Shown here in pieces: positions 43,428 to 51,760 of a stretch of DNA of 64,000 nt (its first letter is position 1; every line of letters begins with the position of its first letter). The notes under the pieces are model-generated. The model was not told the DNA's origin and searched no databases. It saw nothing but the letters and a program-made list of their open reading frames with translations. Location: contig NZ_FORQ01000002.1 of NCBI RefSeq assembly GCF_900114045.1, forward strand, positions 310,001-374,000. Reading direction: 5' to 3'. The position numbers were made by a program, and so were the translations under genes. Source of the DNA: Kaistella treverensis. GTDB taxonomy: Bacteria; Bacteroidota; Bacteroidia; Flavobacteriales; Weeksellaceae.

Positions 43428-45191
43428 ATGTCTGATATTATAAAACTTTTACCCGATCATGTTGCCAACCAAATTGCCGCAGGCGAAGTGGTGCAGCGGC
43501 CTGCGTCGATTGTAAAAGAACTCATCGAAAACTCCATCGATGCCGGAGCGACAAAAATTGAACTGATTGTTCGCGATTCCGGTAAAAACCTCATTCAGGT
43601 GGTAGATAACGGCAGCGGAATGAGCGAAACCGATGCACGCCTGGCTTTCGAGCGCCACGCAACATCGAAAATAAGCACCACAGAAGATATTTTTCGCATT
43701 TCTACAAAAGGTTTTCGCGGCGAAGCTTTAGCTTCAATAGCGGCGGTTGCGCAGGTGGAACTTCGCACCAAAACGCACGACGCGATAAGCGGCACCAACA
43801 TTTACATTGAGGGCGGAGGTTTTCAGTTTCAGGAACCGATTCAAACTGTGGCGGGCTCCAGTTTTTCGGTCAAAAATCTTTTTTACAATGTTCCGGCGCG
43901 CCGGAAATTCCTTAAAAATAATAATATTGAGTTCCGTCATATTATCGATGAATTTCAGCGCATTGCGTTGGCGCACGATAATCTGGATTTCGAACTTTAC
44001 CATAACGATGATATTATTTTCCGGCTTCGCAAAGCAAGTCTTTTACAAAGGATTGTAGATGTTTTCGGTCGGAAATTACAACCGCTTTTAATTCCCATTA
44101 AAGAAGATTTAGGCTGGGTGCAGCTTAACGGTTTTGTGGCAAAACCCGAAGGCGCAAAAAAAACGCGCGGCGAGCAATTTTTCTTTGTTAATGGCCGCTT
44201 TTTCCGCAGCGCTTATTTTAATAAAGCCGTTCAGGAAGCCTTTGAAGGTTTACTTTTACCCGGTTATATTCCTACTTTTTTCCTTTTTTTAGAACTCGAT
44301 CCGGAGAAAGTGGATGTTAACATTCATCCGCAAAAAACGGAAGTGAAATTCGAAGATGAAAATCTGATTTTCGCTTTAGTACGTTCTACAATTAAGCGGT
44401 CGTTAGGAATTTATAATATTTCACCAAGTCTGGATTTTGACCGTGGTGAAGGTGTAGAAGCTTTTCTGGCGCAGTCAACCGGTGGAAACACCGCTTACAA
44501 AACACCCGAAATTGTGGTGGACCGCAGCTATAATCCTTTTCTGGAAGAGCGCGAAACTGAAGGTGAACGGGTGGCGATGACCGAGCTATATCAGCAAAAT
44601 ATGCCCGCAGAGCCGTCAAAAATTAATCTTTTTGAAGATGATGACTTTGATGAAGACCTGATGCGTTTGCCCAACGGTTACTGGCTTTTCAATAAAAACG
44701 GTAAAACCCTGATGCTGGATTTAGGTAGAATGCACCGCCTGGTTGTTTCTGAAAAAAATGCCAAAAAGAAGCGCAATTCCGAGAAACATACGCTGCTGTT
44801 TTCATTGGAATATCACATGAATGAAACCGAAAAAAATAAATTTCGGTCGATTAAAAAATTTCTGCCGGAACTTGGTTTTGAGATGATATTGGCGAACGAC
44901 AATGTGTTGCGAATTGATGCTGTGCCCGAAGGTTTGAAAGAAACTCAGGTGATGAAATTCCTAGAAAATCTTTTCGAAATTCTGGATTACCGCACTGAAG
45001 ATGAGTTTATGGAGTTTTACAACAGTCAATGGAACAAAATTCACAGCAAGTCGCGCTTCGATTTTCTGTACAAGACTGATGCCGAGCACGTCATCAAAGA
45101 TTTTACCGCGCTGGGTTTCCCGGAATTTTTACCGTCCGGGAAGCGCTGCTACATCATTCTTCCGCTGGAAGAACTAAAAAACAAATTTTAA
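43428..45191 (+). CDS. mutL: DNA mismatch repair protein MutL (endonuclease motifs not found)
   Basis: 587 residues. The GHKL ATPase half is standard: ELIENSIDAGATKIEL (about 31-46), VVDNGSGM, KGFRGEALASIAAVA, and KVDVNIHPQKTEVKF (about 295-309). The C-terminal dimerisation half normally carries DQHAxxER and a Cys/His-rich CPHGRP in nuclease-type MutL. Here the equivalent positions read DLGRMHRLVVSE (about 431-442) and LPSGKRCYI (about 569-577). This MutL therefore appears to lack the metal-binding nuclease site. The rhomboid gene begins three bases after its stop. Confidence 0.94.
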   Translation: MSDIIKLLPDHVANQIAAGEVVQRPASIVKELIENSIDAGATKIELIVRDSGKNLIQVVDNGSGMSETDARLAFERHATSKISTTEDIFRISTKGFRGEALASIAAVAQVELRTKTHDAISGTNIYIEGGGFQFQEPIQTVAGSSFSVKNLFYNVPARRKFLKNNNIEFRHIIDEFQRIALAHDNLDFELYHNDDIIFRLRKASLLQRIVDVFGRKLQPLLIPIKEDLGWVQLNGFVAKPEGAKKTRGEQFFFVNGRFFRSAYFNKAVQEAFEGLLLPGYIPTFFLFLELDPEKVDVNIHPQKTEVKFEDENLIFALVRSTIKRSLGIYNISPSLDFDRGEGVEAFLAQSTGGNTAYKTPEIVVDRSYNPFLEERETEGERVAMTELYQQNMPAEPSKINLFEDDDFDEDLMRLPNGYWLFNKNGKTLMLDLGRMHRLVVSEKNAKKKRNSEKHTLLFSLEYHMNETEKNKFRSIKKFLPELGFEMILANDNVLRIDAVPEGLKETQVMKFLENLFEILDYRTEDEFMEFYNSQWNKIHSKSRFDFLYKTDAEHVIKDFTALGFPEFLPSGKRCYIILPLEELKNKF

Positions 45192-45194
45192 ATT

Positions 45195-45836
45195 ATGTTC
45201 CCACGACTAACGCCGATCACCAAAAATATTATCATTCTGAATGTTATATTTTATCTTGCCTCGAATTTCATTGCTTTTCCTAAACTTTATGAAATGTTTT
45301 CGGTGTTTTATTTTGAATCACCTTATTTTAAAGTATGGCAAATCATCACGCATATGTTTATGCACGCGCCTATGGGACAGGGCGTTGGACTTACGCACAT
45401 TCTTTTCAATATGCTGACGCTGATGAGTTTCGGACCAGTTTTAGAGCAGGTTTTGGGCGACAGAAAATACATTATTCTTTATTTTGCGAGCGGCATCGGC
45501 GCTTATCTGTTGAACTGTGGCTGGAATTATTTTGAAATAACACAGGGTGCAGATCCGATGGAAATTTATTCCATTCCGATGATGGGTGCTTCCGGTGCAA
45601 TTTTCGGCGTTGTAGCGGCATTTTCTACTATGTTTCCTGATTCTAAACTTTACTTCATGTTTATTCCGTTCGGCATCAAAGCCAAATATTTATTACCCGG
45701 GATTATCCTGATTTCACTGTATTTAGGCTTCAGTGGCTCGATGGGTGGAATTGCGCATTTTGCGCATATTGGCGGCGCGATTGTCGGATATGTTTTAGCG
45801 CAAAAATGGAAAAATGATCATTTCAGAGTCAATTAA
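45195..45836 (+). CDS. rhomboid family intramembrane serine protease
   Basis: 213 residues with about six membrane segments. The catalytic Ser is in MGASGAIFGVVAAF (about residue 132) and the His in IAHFAHIGGAIVGYVLA (about 194-196). WQIITHMFMHAP and ILFNMLTLMSFGPVLEQ match the early rhomboid blocks. It cleaves membrane proteins within the bilayer. It is the first of two rhomboid or envelope genes after mutL, with 12 bases before the EEP gene. Confidence 0.93.
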   Translation: MFPRLTPITKNIIILNVIFYLASNFIAFPKLYEMFSVFYFESPYFKVWQIITHMFMHAPMGQGVGLTHILFNMLTLMSFGPVLEQVLGDRKYIILYFASGIGAYLLNCGWNYFEITQGADPMEIYSIPMMGASGAIFGVVAAFSTMFPDSKLYFMFIPFGIKAKYLLPGIILISLYLGFSGSMGGIAHFAHIGGAIVGYVLAQKWKNDHFRVN

Positions 45837-45848
45837 GCAAAAATTTCT

Positions 45849-46826
45849 GTGAAAATAATCCGTTTTTTTTCTACGCTGTTTCATGCTGGTGTTTTGATTT
45901 TGTTGTTGGCAACTTCACTCAATGCTGTGGTTCCGCCGCAAAAATTTGCTTATTTAAACCTACTTTCGCTGGCTTTTCCGGTTTTAATGATTTTAAATGT
46001 TTTACTGTGTTTATGGTGGATGATTCGAGGTAAAAAAAGAGCAATTCTTTTCATTGTGCTTTCGTTACTTTTAATAAAACCAACCGGTCGATGGCTAAAC
46101 TGGCAGACTAAAAGTGATGAAAAAGCAAATCTGAAAGTAGTTTCTTTAAATATAAAAGGCGGCAATTTCGGTCGGGAGAAAGTTTATGAATATCTGAAAA
46201 ACCAGAATGCGGACATTATTTTTGCTCAAGAATTTGGTACTGAATTGAATGTTCCTACTTATGCGAACAAAGTGGTGGATTACCAAATTGTGGCTATAAA
46301 TTCAAAATTTAAAATCATTAATACCGATAAAATTGCGACTTCAGGAAACGGAAATTCTTTTTATGCTGATATCGAAGTGAATGGTAAGATCATCCGCTGC
46401 ATCAATTTATATCTGACGCCCTTCGCTTTTGATAAAAAAAAGGTAAAACCGAGTGAAGACTTGGAAACGAACAAAACTAAGATGAGTTATATTCTGAAAC
46501 GCCTTGTGCCGACATTTAAAGCGCATCAGCAGGAAGTTGCAGAAGTGCGTCAGGCGGTTTTGGATTCGCCCTATCCGGTTTTGTTAGCTGGCGATTTCAA
46601 TGCGGTACCAAATTCCTACGAATATTATCAGGTGAATTCCGTGTTGGAGGATGCCTTTGTAAAAGTGGGGCGTGGAAGCGCGACGAGTTTTCATGATTAT
46701 AAATTCCCCATTAGAATCGACTATTTTTTCTCTTCAAAAGAAATTCAACCGATTACCTATCGCGTGGACAGAAGCGTAAAAGTTTCCGATCATTTTCCCG
46801 TAATTGCAACCTTCAAAGTACATTAA
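45849..46826 (+). CDS. membrane-anchored endonuclease/exonuclease/phosphatase family protein (second paralogue)
   Basis: 325 residues, GTG start. Hydrophobic segments in the first 85 residues precede the EEP core: LKVVSLNIKGGNFGREKVYE, ADIIFAQEFGTEL (metal-binding Glu), VLLAGDFNAVPNS and VKVSDHFPVIATF (final Asp-His). It resembles the protein at 21348-22433 in plan but lacks its acidic tail. It is 12 bases after rhomboid, and its stop is 1 base before the next gene. The substrate is not known. Confidence 0.87.
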   Translation: MKIIRFFSTLFHAGVLILLLATSLNAVVPPQKFAYLNLLSLAFPVLMILNVLLCLWWMIRGKKRAILFIVLSLLLIKPTGRWLNWQTKSDEKANLKVVSLNIKGGNFGREKVYEYLKNQNADIIFAQEFGTELNVPTYANKVVDYQIVAINSKFKIINTDKIATSGNGNSFYADIEVNGKIIRCINLYLTPFAFDKKKVKPSEDLETNKTKMSYILKRLVPTFKAHQQEVAEVRQAVLDSPYPVLLAGDFNAVPNSYEYYQVNSVLEDAFVKVGRGSATSFHDYKFPIRIDYFFSSKEIQPITYRVDRSVKVSDHFPVIATFKVH

Positions 46827-46827
46827 A

Positions 46828-47205
46828 ATGCCAAAAACGAAATTTTTGCTCATTTTGCTCGTAATTTTTTCCTGCAATAAAGAAACTGCTGAAAAAACTA
46901 TAATCAGCGCCGAAAATACCACAATACCACCCTACGACACAGTAGCTATTGATTCTTTTTCTGCCGGTGCAACCTCGGTGGATATAGCACGGCAGATACG
47001 GATGTCTACCGTGAAATTTCAGGATTCTTTACAGCAGGTTAAAATTAAAGCCGAAGAAGAGCAGCTATTGAAAAAAGCTAAAGAAGAAAAACAGAAGCTG
47101 GAAAAAGCTAAAACGGAAAAAAATGCCGCTGAAGCAGCCAAAAAATCAAAATCTGAAGAGCCAAAAGCTTCTGTGCCGGAAGTAAAAACCGAAAAAGCAG
47201 AGTAA
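46828..47205 (+). CDS. putative lipoprotein with Lys/Glu-rich coiled-coil tail
   Basis: 125 residues from ATG 46828. A short hydrophobic signal (KFLLILLVIFSC) ends at a cysteine suited to lipidation. After a central stretch with SVDIARQIRMSTVKFQD, the C-terminal 60 residues are almost only Lys, Glu, Ala and Ser, likely a charged single helix or coiled coil. An upstream in-frame ATG at 46804 lies inside the EEP gene and would spoil the signal. The function is unknown. It converges on the GH3 gene with no gap. Confidence 0.72.
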   Translation: MPKTKFLLILLVIFSCNKETAEKTIISAENTTIPPYDTVAIDSFSAGATSVDIARQIRMSTVKFQDSLQQVKIKAEEEQLLKKAKEEKQKLEKAKTEKNAAEAAKKSKSEEPKASVPEVKTEKAE

Positions 47206-48723
47206 TTACGCTTCGTTCATCTGAATGAGCGGCTCGATATATTCGCGGTCGTTGCTGAGACGCGGAACTTTATTCTGTCCACCCAATTTTCCGCGCTGCG
47301 ACATCCAATTGTAAAAAAGCTGAGGTTTTGCGACATGAATAATCGGTTTTTTCAACGTCATATCATTGTATCTTTTCGCCTCGTAATCGGAGTTCACGGA
47401 CTTCAGATGATTGTCGAAAATTTCACCAAAATGCTCGATATTTTCCGGTTTCCGCTGAAATTCCAAAACCCATTCGTGCGCTCCGCTTTCGCCATTTTGC
47501 ATAAAAACCGGCGCGCCGGTGAAGTCGAGAATTGATGCATCTGTTGCTTCGCAAGCTTTTGTCAGCGCCGTTTCCACGTTATCAATCATCAACTCTTCGC
47601 CAAAAGCATTGATATAATGTTTTGTACGACCGGAAACTTTAATTCTGAAAGGCTCAAGCGAGGTAAAACGTACGGTGTCGCCAATTAAATAGCGCCATAA
47701 TCCGCTGTTGGTGGTGATAACCATCGCGTAGTTTTTGCCAACTTCCACTTCTTCCAGCGGAATTGCGTGGAGATTTTTTTCATCGAAATTTTCCATTGGA
47801 ATAAATTCATAGAAAATCCCGTAATCCAGCATCAGCAACATTTCATCGCTGCCGTGCTGATCCTGAATGGCAAAAAATCCTTCGGATGCGTTATAGATTT
47901 CGTAGTAATTAATTTCTTTGCCAATCACCTGACGGTACTGGTCACGATATGGTTTGAAACTGATGCCGCCGTGGAAAAAAACCTCCAGATTCGGCCATAA
48001 ATCCGAAATCGTTTTGTGTCCGGTTTCGGCTAAAGTTCGCTGTAACAAGACCAACATCCAGCTTGGAACGCCGGTTAAACTGCCGACATCTTCATTTTTA
48101 ACTTCGGAAATGATGGCTTTCAACTTACTTTCCCATTCGGACATCAACGAAACTTTTTTGCTCGGTGTTGTGGTTATTTCTACCCAAAACGGCAAATTAT
48201 CAATTAAAATCGCGGAAAGATCGCCAAACTTGGTATTGAAATCTTCATAAAAATCTGCGCTGCCGCCGAGACGTAAATTTTTGTTGGTAAAGAGTTGGTT
48301 GTCGGGATGATTATTCGCGTAAATGGAAATTAAATCTTTACCGGCTTTCATGTGGCAAAGCTCCAGACTTTCGTCGGTGATTGGAATGAATTTACTTTTA
48401 GCATTTGTAGTTCCGGAAGATTTAGCAAAATTCTTTACCAAACCCGGCCAAAAAACATCGCGCTGGCCTTGGCGCGCACGTTCGATATACGGCTCGAAAT
48501 CTTCATACGTAACGATTGGAATATTGCGGCGAAAATCTTCGTAGCTGGAAATGGAGCTGAAGCCGTGAATTTTACCGTAATCGGTATTTTCAGCATGGTA
48601 AAGCTGGGAAAAAAGCACGCCTTTTTGAGTTTCAACCGGGTGATCCATAAAATTCTGGATCTGGTCTATACGCTGACGGATAAACCAATTGACGACCGTA
48701 TTGAAAAGTGCTTTTGTTGCCAT
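47206..48723 (-). CDS. GH3 family acyl-acid-amido synthetase-like protein
   Basis: 505 residues. The adenylating-enzyme motifs are SSGTTNAKSKFIPIT (about 109-123, ATP loop), YYEIYNASEGFFAIQD (about 270-285) and YRYLIGDTVRFT-like sequence near 340. In plants GH3 enzymes join amino acids to auxin or jasmonate. Bacterial members are widespread in Bacteroidota, but their substrates are unknown. It is transcribed alone from a -7 box that lies almost on the start codon. The bacilliredoxin gene is upstream with a terminator between. Confidence 0.93.
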   Translation of the reverse strand: MATKALFNTVVNWFIRQRIDQIQNFMDHPVETQKGVLFSQLYHAENTDYGKIHGFSSISSYEDFRRNIPIVTYEDFEPYIERARQGQRDVFWPGLVKNFAKSSGTTNAKSKFIPITDESLELCHMKAGKDLISIYANNHPDNQLFTNKNLRLGGSADFYEDFNTKFGDLSAILIDNLPFWVEITTTPSKKVSLMSEWESKLKAIISEVKNEDVGSLTGVPSWMLVLLQRTLAETGHKTISDLWPNLEVFFHGGISFKPYRDQYRQVIGKEINYYEIYNASEGFFAIQDQHGSDEMLLMLDYGIFYEFIPMENFDEKNLHAIPLEEVEVGKNYAMVITTNSGLWRYLIGDTVRFTSLEPFRIKVSGRTKHYINAFGEELMIDNVETALTKACEATDASILDFTGAPVFMQNGESGAHEWVLEFQRKPENIEHFGEIFDNHLKSVNSDYEAKRYNDMTLKKPIIHVAKPQLFYNWMSQRGKLGGQNKVPRLSNDREYIEPLIQMNEA

Positions 48724-48728
48724 AAAGA

Positions 48729-48736
48729 CAAATATA
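48729..48736 (-). promoter_or_regulatory. putative -7 promoter box for the GH3 gene
   Basis: Reads TATATTTG on the minus strand, a full TAnnTTTG match, only five bases upstream of the GH3 start codon. The transcript would be essentially leaderless. Confidence 0.5.
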
Positions 48737-48777
48737 ATATATTTTGTCTAAAGGAGCTCCATCAATTTTTTACAAAA

Positions 48778-48804
48778 AAATTCCGTGCAAAAAGCACGGA
48801 ATTT
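48778..48804 (-). terminator. terminator after the bacilliredoxin gene
   Basis: A perfect 11-base stem (48778-48788 with 48794-48804) has a 5-base loop and, on the minus strand, a T run after it. It is 24 bases past the bacilliredoxin stop. Confidence 0.9.
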
Positions 48805-48827
48805 CAGGTTTTAACTAAAGTTTTAGT

Positions 48828-49238
48828 TTAACAATATTCAGCGTAAGCGCCCTGCAGGTTAGCAGCAATTGCGCCAGCAGGATTACCTTCAATGTGGTGT
48901 CTTTCCAGCATGTGCACCAACTCACCATCTTTGAAAAGCGCGATACATGGTGAACTTGGTGGAAAAGGTGCCAAATGTTTTCGTGCAGCGTCAACTGCTT
49001 CTTTATCTACACCTGCAAATACGGTGATTAAATTATCTGGTTTTTTGTCGCCTGTCAAAGAAAAAACAGCTCCTGGTCTCGCAGCACCTGCCGCACAACC
49101 ACAAACGGAATTGATCATCAACAAAGTTGTTCCTTCTTTTTTGATGGCTTCATTTACTTCTTCAGCTGAAGTTAAGTCCTGGAAACCTTTATCGGTTAGC
49201 TCATGCTTCATTGGCATTACTAAATCATCTGGATACAT
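48828..49238 (-). CDS. bacilliredoxin family protein (BrxA/BrxB, YphP/YqiW-like)
   Basis: 136 residues with a thioredoxin-like fold and the CGC active site at 46-48 ([14 protein letters not shown]), the signature of bacilliredoxins. [14 protein letters not shown] and [23 protein letters not shown] are also typical. In Bacillus these proteins remove bacillithiol from proteins. Here a bacillithiol pathway can only be inferred. The chain ends in a cysteine (GAYAEYC). It is monocistronic. The 239-base gap upstream, before yqeY, holds the yqeY terminator and AT-rich sequence without a gene. Confidence 0.92.
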   Translation of the reverse strand: MYPDDLVMPMKHELTDKGFQDLTSAEEVNEAIKKEGTTLLMINSVCGCAAGAARPGAVFSLTGDKKPDNLITVFAGVDKEAVDAARKHLAPFPPSSPCIALFKDGELVHMLERHHIEGNPAGAIAANLQGAYAEYC

Positions 49239-49410
49239 ATCTATATTATTTATAAGTTAAAATATTGAGTACAAAATTAATTCTTTTTAATCAATCACCC
49301 GCTATTTATAATCCATCAAAACAATACCAATAATCTATTGCGACTTTTTGGCGGAGTTTCTGGCCGGTTTTGGCAAAATAAAAAAAATGGGCTTAAATAC
49401 AGGTAAAAAA

Positions 49411-49433
49411 CCCGACGCATAAAATGCGCCGGG
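49411..49433 (-). terminator. terminator at the end of the dcw cluster
   Basis: CCCGACGCA (49411-49419) pairs with TGCGCCGGG (49425-49433), with one mismatch and a TAAAA loop. On the minus strand a T run follows. It lies 44 bases after the yqeY stop and probably ends the long division and cell wall transcript. Confidence 0.85.
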
Positions 49434-49477
49434 TCTCAATCAAATCGATATGCAAAGGTTGAATATCCGTACTACTT

Positions 49478-49924
49478 TTAGGAAAGTAATTTTTTAGCCA
49501 TTTCGGAAATGCTTTTCCCGTCGCTTTTTCCGGCAAGCGATTTACTCGCCAGGCCCATTACTTTTCCTAAATCTTTGGCGCTTGTGGCGCCGGTTTGCGC
49601 GATGATTTCTTTCATCGCACTTTCTAATTCTTCAGCAGACAACTGCTGAGGTAAAAATTTCTCGATGACTTTAGACTGCGCTTCTTCAACTTCTGCCAGG
49701 TCGTTTCTGCCCTGTGCCGTAAACTGGTCGAAAGAATCTTTGCGCTGCTTGATCATTCGCTGTAAAATTGCGGTTTCCTGCTCTTCCGAAACTTCAGCAC
49801 CTTTAGCTTCGGTTTTTAAAAGAAGAATTTGAGATTTTACCGCGCGAAGAGCATCCAAAGCAACTTTGTCTTTAGCGCGCATCGCGTCTTTTATCGCTTC
49901 GCTGATAGTGTTTTCTAAACTCAT
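49478..49924 (-). CDS. GatB/YqeY domain protein
   Basis: 148 residues, the whole protein being the YqeY domain: N-terminal helices with DAMRAKDKVALDALRAVKSQ, then RKDSFDQFTAQGRNDLAEVE and a C-terminal segment with AKDLGKVMGLASKSLAGKSDG. The domain is the tRNA-binding tail of GatB, but the free-standing protein has no settled function. It lies 11 bases after ftsZ and is the last gene before the terminator, an arrangement common in Bacteroidota. Confidence 0.92.
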   Translation of the reverse strand: MSLENTISEAIKDAMRAKDKVALDALRAVKSQILLLKTEAKGAEVSEEQETAILQRMIKQRKDSFDQFTAQGRNDLAEVEEAQSKVIEKFLPQQLSAEELESAMKEIIAQTGATSAKDLGKVMGLASKSLAGKSDGKSISEMAKKLLS

Positions 49925-49935
49925 GATTTTACTTA

Positions 49936-51744
49936 TTAATCTACGTCTTTATTTAAAAAACGGTTTTCGCGAACTTGCATTTTTCCGTTGCTGTCAGCTA
50001 AAAAATTGTTGATTTTCTGCTCAGAAGCATTTTCCTGGCCGATTGAAATATTTTTTCTTCGGAATGCCGGTACAGTTTCGAACTCATTTTCAACTTCCAT
50101 ATTCTGGTAACGGGAATTGAATTCTTTTAATTTATTACGTCTTTCCTGAACTTTTTCGTTGGTTGGAGTTTTTGTGATGAAGGTGAAATCGCTTTCAGAC
50201 TCGAAGACATTATTTTCCTCAATTTGCGGTTCTGCAGGAATTACCGTCGGTTTCGCAGGTTCTTCTTTAACAACAGCTTTTGGTTCCGGTTTTTCGTAAA
50301 CAGGTTCCTGAACCGGTTCATTGATTACAAAACTGAATTCTTCCACCGGTTTGGTTGGAATTTGTGAAGCTGGCATTTCTGCTTTTTTTTCTTCAGTTTC
50401 AAAAGTAAAAGCACGTGAAACTGGTTCATCAATTTGCTCCTCGCTGATGGTGAACAAATCGAATTCGTTTTTTACGTTATTCTGAGGCGTTTCAGAATCG
50501 TCCTTCGGAATTGGAAAACGGTTGATTTCAGTTGGAGTTTCTCTTTCAATAATCATTTTTTTTTCCACCGTATTCACTTTAAAATCAGTGCGCGGATAAT
50601 CATCTTCGTCGTCCAGAATAAATAAATTACCTGCTGAAAGGTGATCTTTTTTCAAATCGGTTTCTTCATCAGGCTGAAAAAAAGACTCCTTTTTGCTCGA
50701 AGAATCTCTCGAGTCAGAAAGTGTTAACTTCACTTTTTCGGTCACGCCGGAGTGTTTTTTATGATCTTTTGCAAAACCGGTTGCAATCACCAAAACGCTT
50801 ACAGAATCGCCCAATTCTTCATCGGTACCAACCCCGAAAATGATATCGGCAGTGTTTCCGGCTTCGTCCTGGATATGATCCATGATAACTCCGATTTCGT
50901 CCATGGTAACTTCTTCAGAACCACTTCGGATAAGAAGCAAGACGTTTTTAGCGCCGGTGATTTTGTTGTCATTCAATAACGGAGAATCAAGCGCTTTTTT
51001 TACCGCTTCTTCGGCCTTATTTTCGCCGGATGCAACACCGTTGGACATTAATGCCGTACCGGAATTTGCCAAAACAGATTTCGCATCACGGAAGTCAATA
51101 TTTACATCGAAATAGCCGGTAATAACTTCAGCCATGCCTTTTGCAGCATTTGTCAGAACCTCATCGGCTTTAGAAAAACCGGATTTAAAGCCTAAATTTC
51201 CGAACTGCTGACGTAATTTATCATTATTAATGACAATCAGGGAATCCACATTATTTCTCAGTTTATCCAAACCAAGTTCCGCCTGCTCTAATCTTCTTTT
51301 GCCTTCAAAACTGAAAGGTACGGTGACAATTCCAACAGTCAGGATTCCCATATCTTTAGCAACTTTCGCGATAACAGGAGCAGCTCCGGTTCCGGTTCCA
51401 CCGCCCATTCCAGCGGTAATGAAAACCATTTTGGTATTCTGTCCCATTGCAGCTTTGATGTCTTCAATGCTTTCAATTGCTGCTTTTTCGCCAACTTCAG
51501 GATCGGCGCCCGCGCCCAAACCTTCGGTGATGGTGATTCCCAACTGAACTTTGTTGGCAACCGGGTTATTATCTAATGTCTGTGAATCGGTATTGCAAAT
51601 CACGAAATCTACACCGTGAATGCCGCGCTCGTACATGTGTTTCAGCGCGTTATTACCGCCGCCACCGACGCCTATTACTTTAATGATTGAAGAACTTCCT
51701 TTTGGTAAATCAAATGAAAATCCTGTCGTGCTTATGTTTTCCAT
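49936..51744 (-). CDS. ftsZ: cell division GTPase FtsZ with long C-terminal extension
   Basis: Tubulin-like protein that forms the Z ring. It has 602 residues from the preferred start (MENISTTGFSF); an in-frame ATG 33 bases upstream overlaps ftsA. IKVIGVGGGGNNALKHM is near the N-terminus and the GTP loop GMGGGTGTGAAP near 117. The GTPase core ends at about 320. The remaining 280 residues form an acidic, Pro/Glu-rich tail, much longer than usual. The FtsA-binding peptide type sequence VPAFRRK (about 558-564) is followed by 38 more residues instead of ending the protein. It follows ftsA after 16 bases. Confidence 0.96.
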   Translation of the reverse strand: MENISTTGFSFDLPKGSSSIIKVIGVGGGGNNALKHMYERGIHGVDFVICNTDSQTLDNNPVANKVQLGITITEGLGAGADPEVGEKAAIESIEDIKAAMGQNTKMVFITAGMGGGTGTGAAPVIAKVAKDMGILTVGIVTVPFSFEGKRRLEQAELGLDKLRNNVDSLIVINNDKLRQQFGNLGFKSGFSKADEVLTNAAKGMAEVITGYFDVNIDFRDAKSVLANSGTALMSNGVASGENKAEEAVKKALDSPLLNDNKITGAKNVLLLIRSGSEEVTMDEIGVIMDHIQDEAGNTADIIFGVGTDEELGDSVSVLVIATGFAKDHKKHSGVTEKVKLTLSDSRDSSSKKESFFQPDEETDLKKDHLSAGNLFILDDEDDYPRTDFKVNTVEKKMIIERETPTEINRFPIPKDDSETPQNNVKNEFDLFTISEEQIDEPVSRAFTFETEEKKAEMPASQIPTKPVEEFSFVINEPVQEPVYEKPEPKAVVKEEPAKPTVIPAEPQIEENNVFESESDFTFITKTPTNEKVQERRNKLKEFNSRYQNMEVENEFETVPAFRRKNISIGQENASEQKINNFLADSNGKMQVRENRFLNKDVD

Positions 51745-51760
51745 AGTATTGGTTTTTTTA

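Noticed and set aside
50412-50421. CACGTGAAAC, a partial parS match
   Set aside because: Only one half and the centre match; the left arm does not, and it lies inside the ftsZ coding tail, so it is most likely chance.
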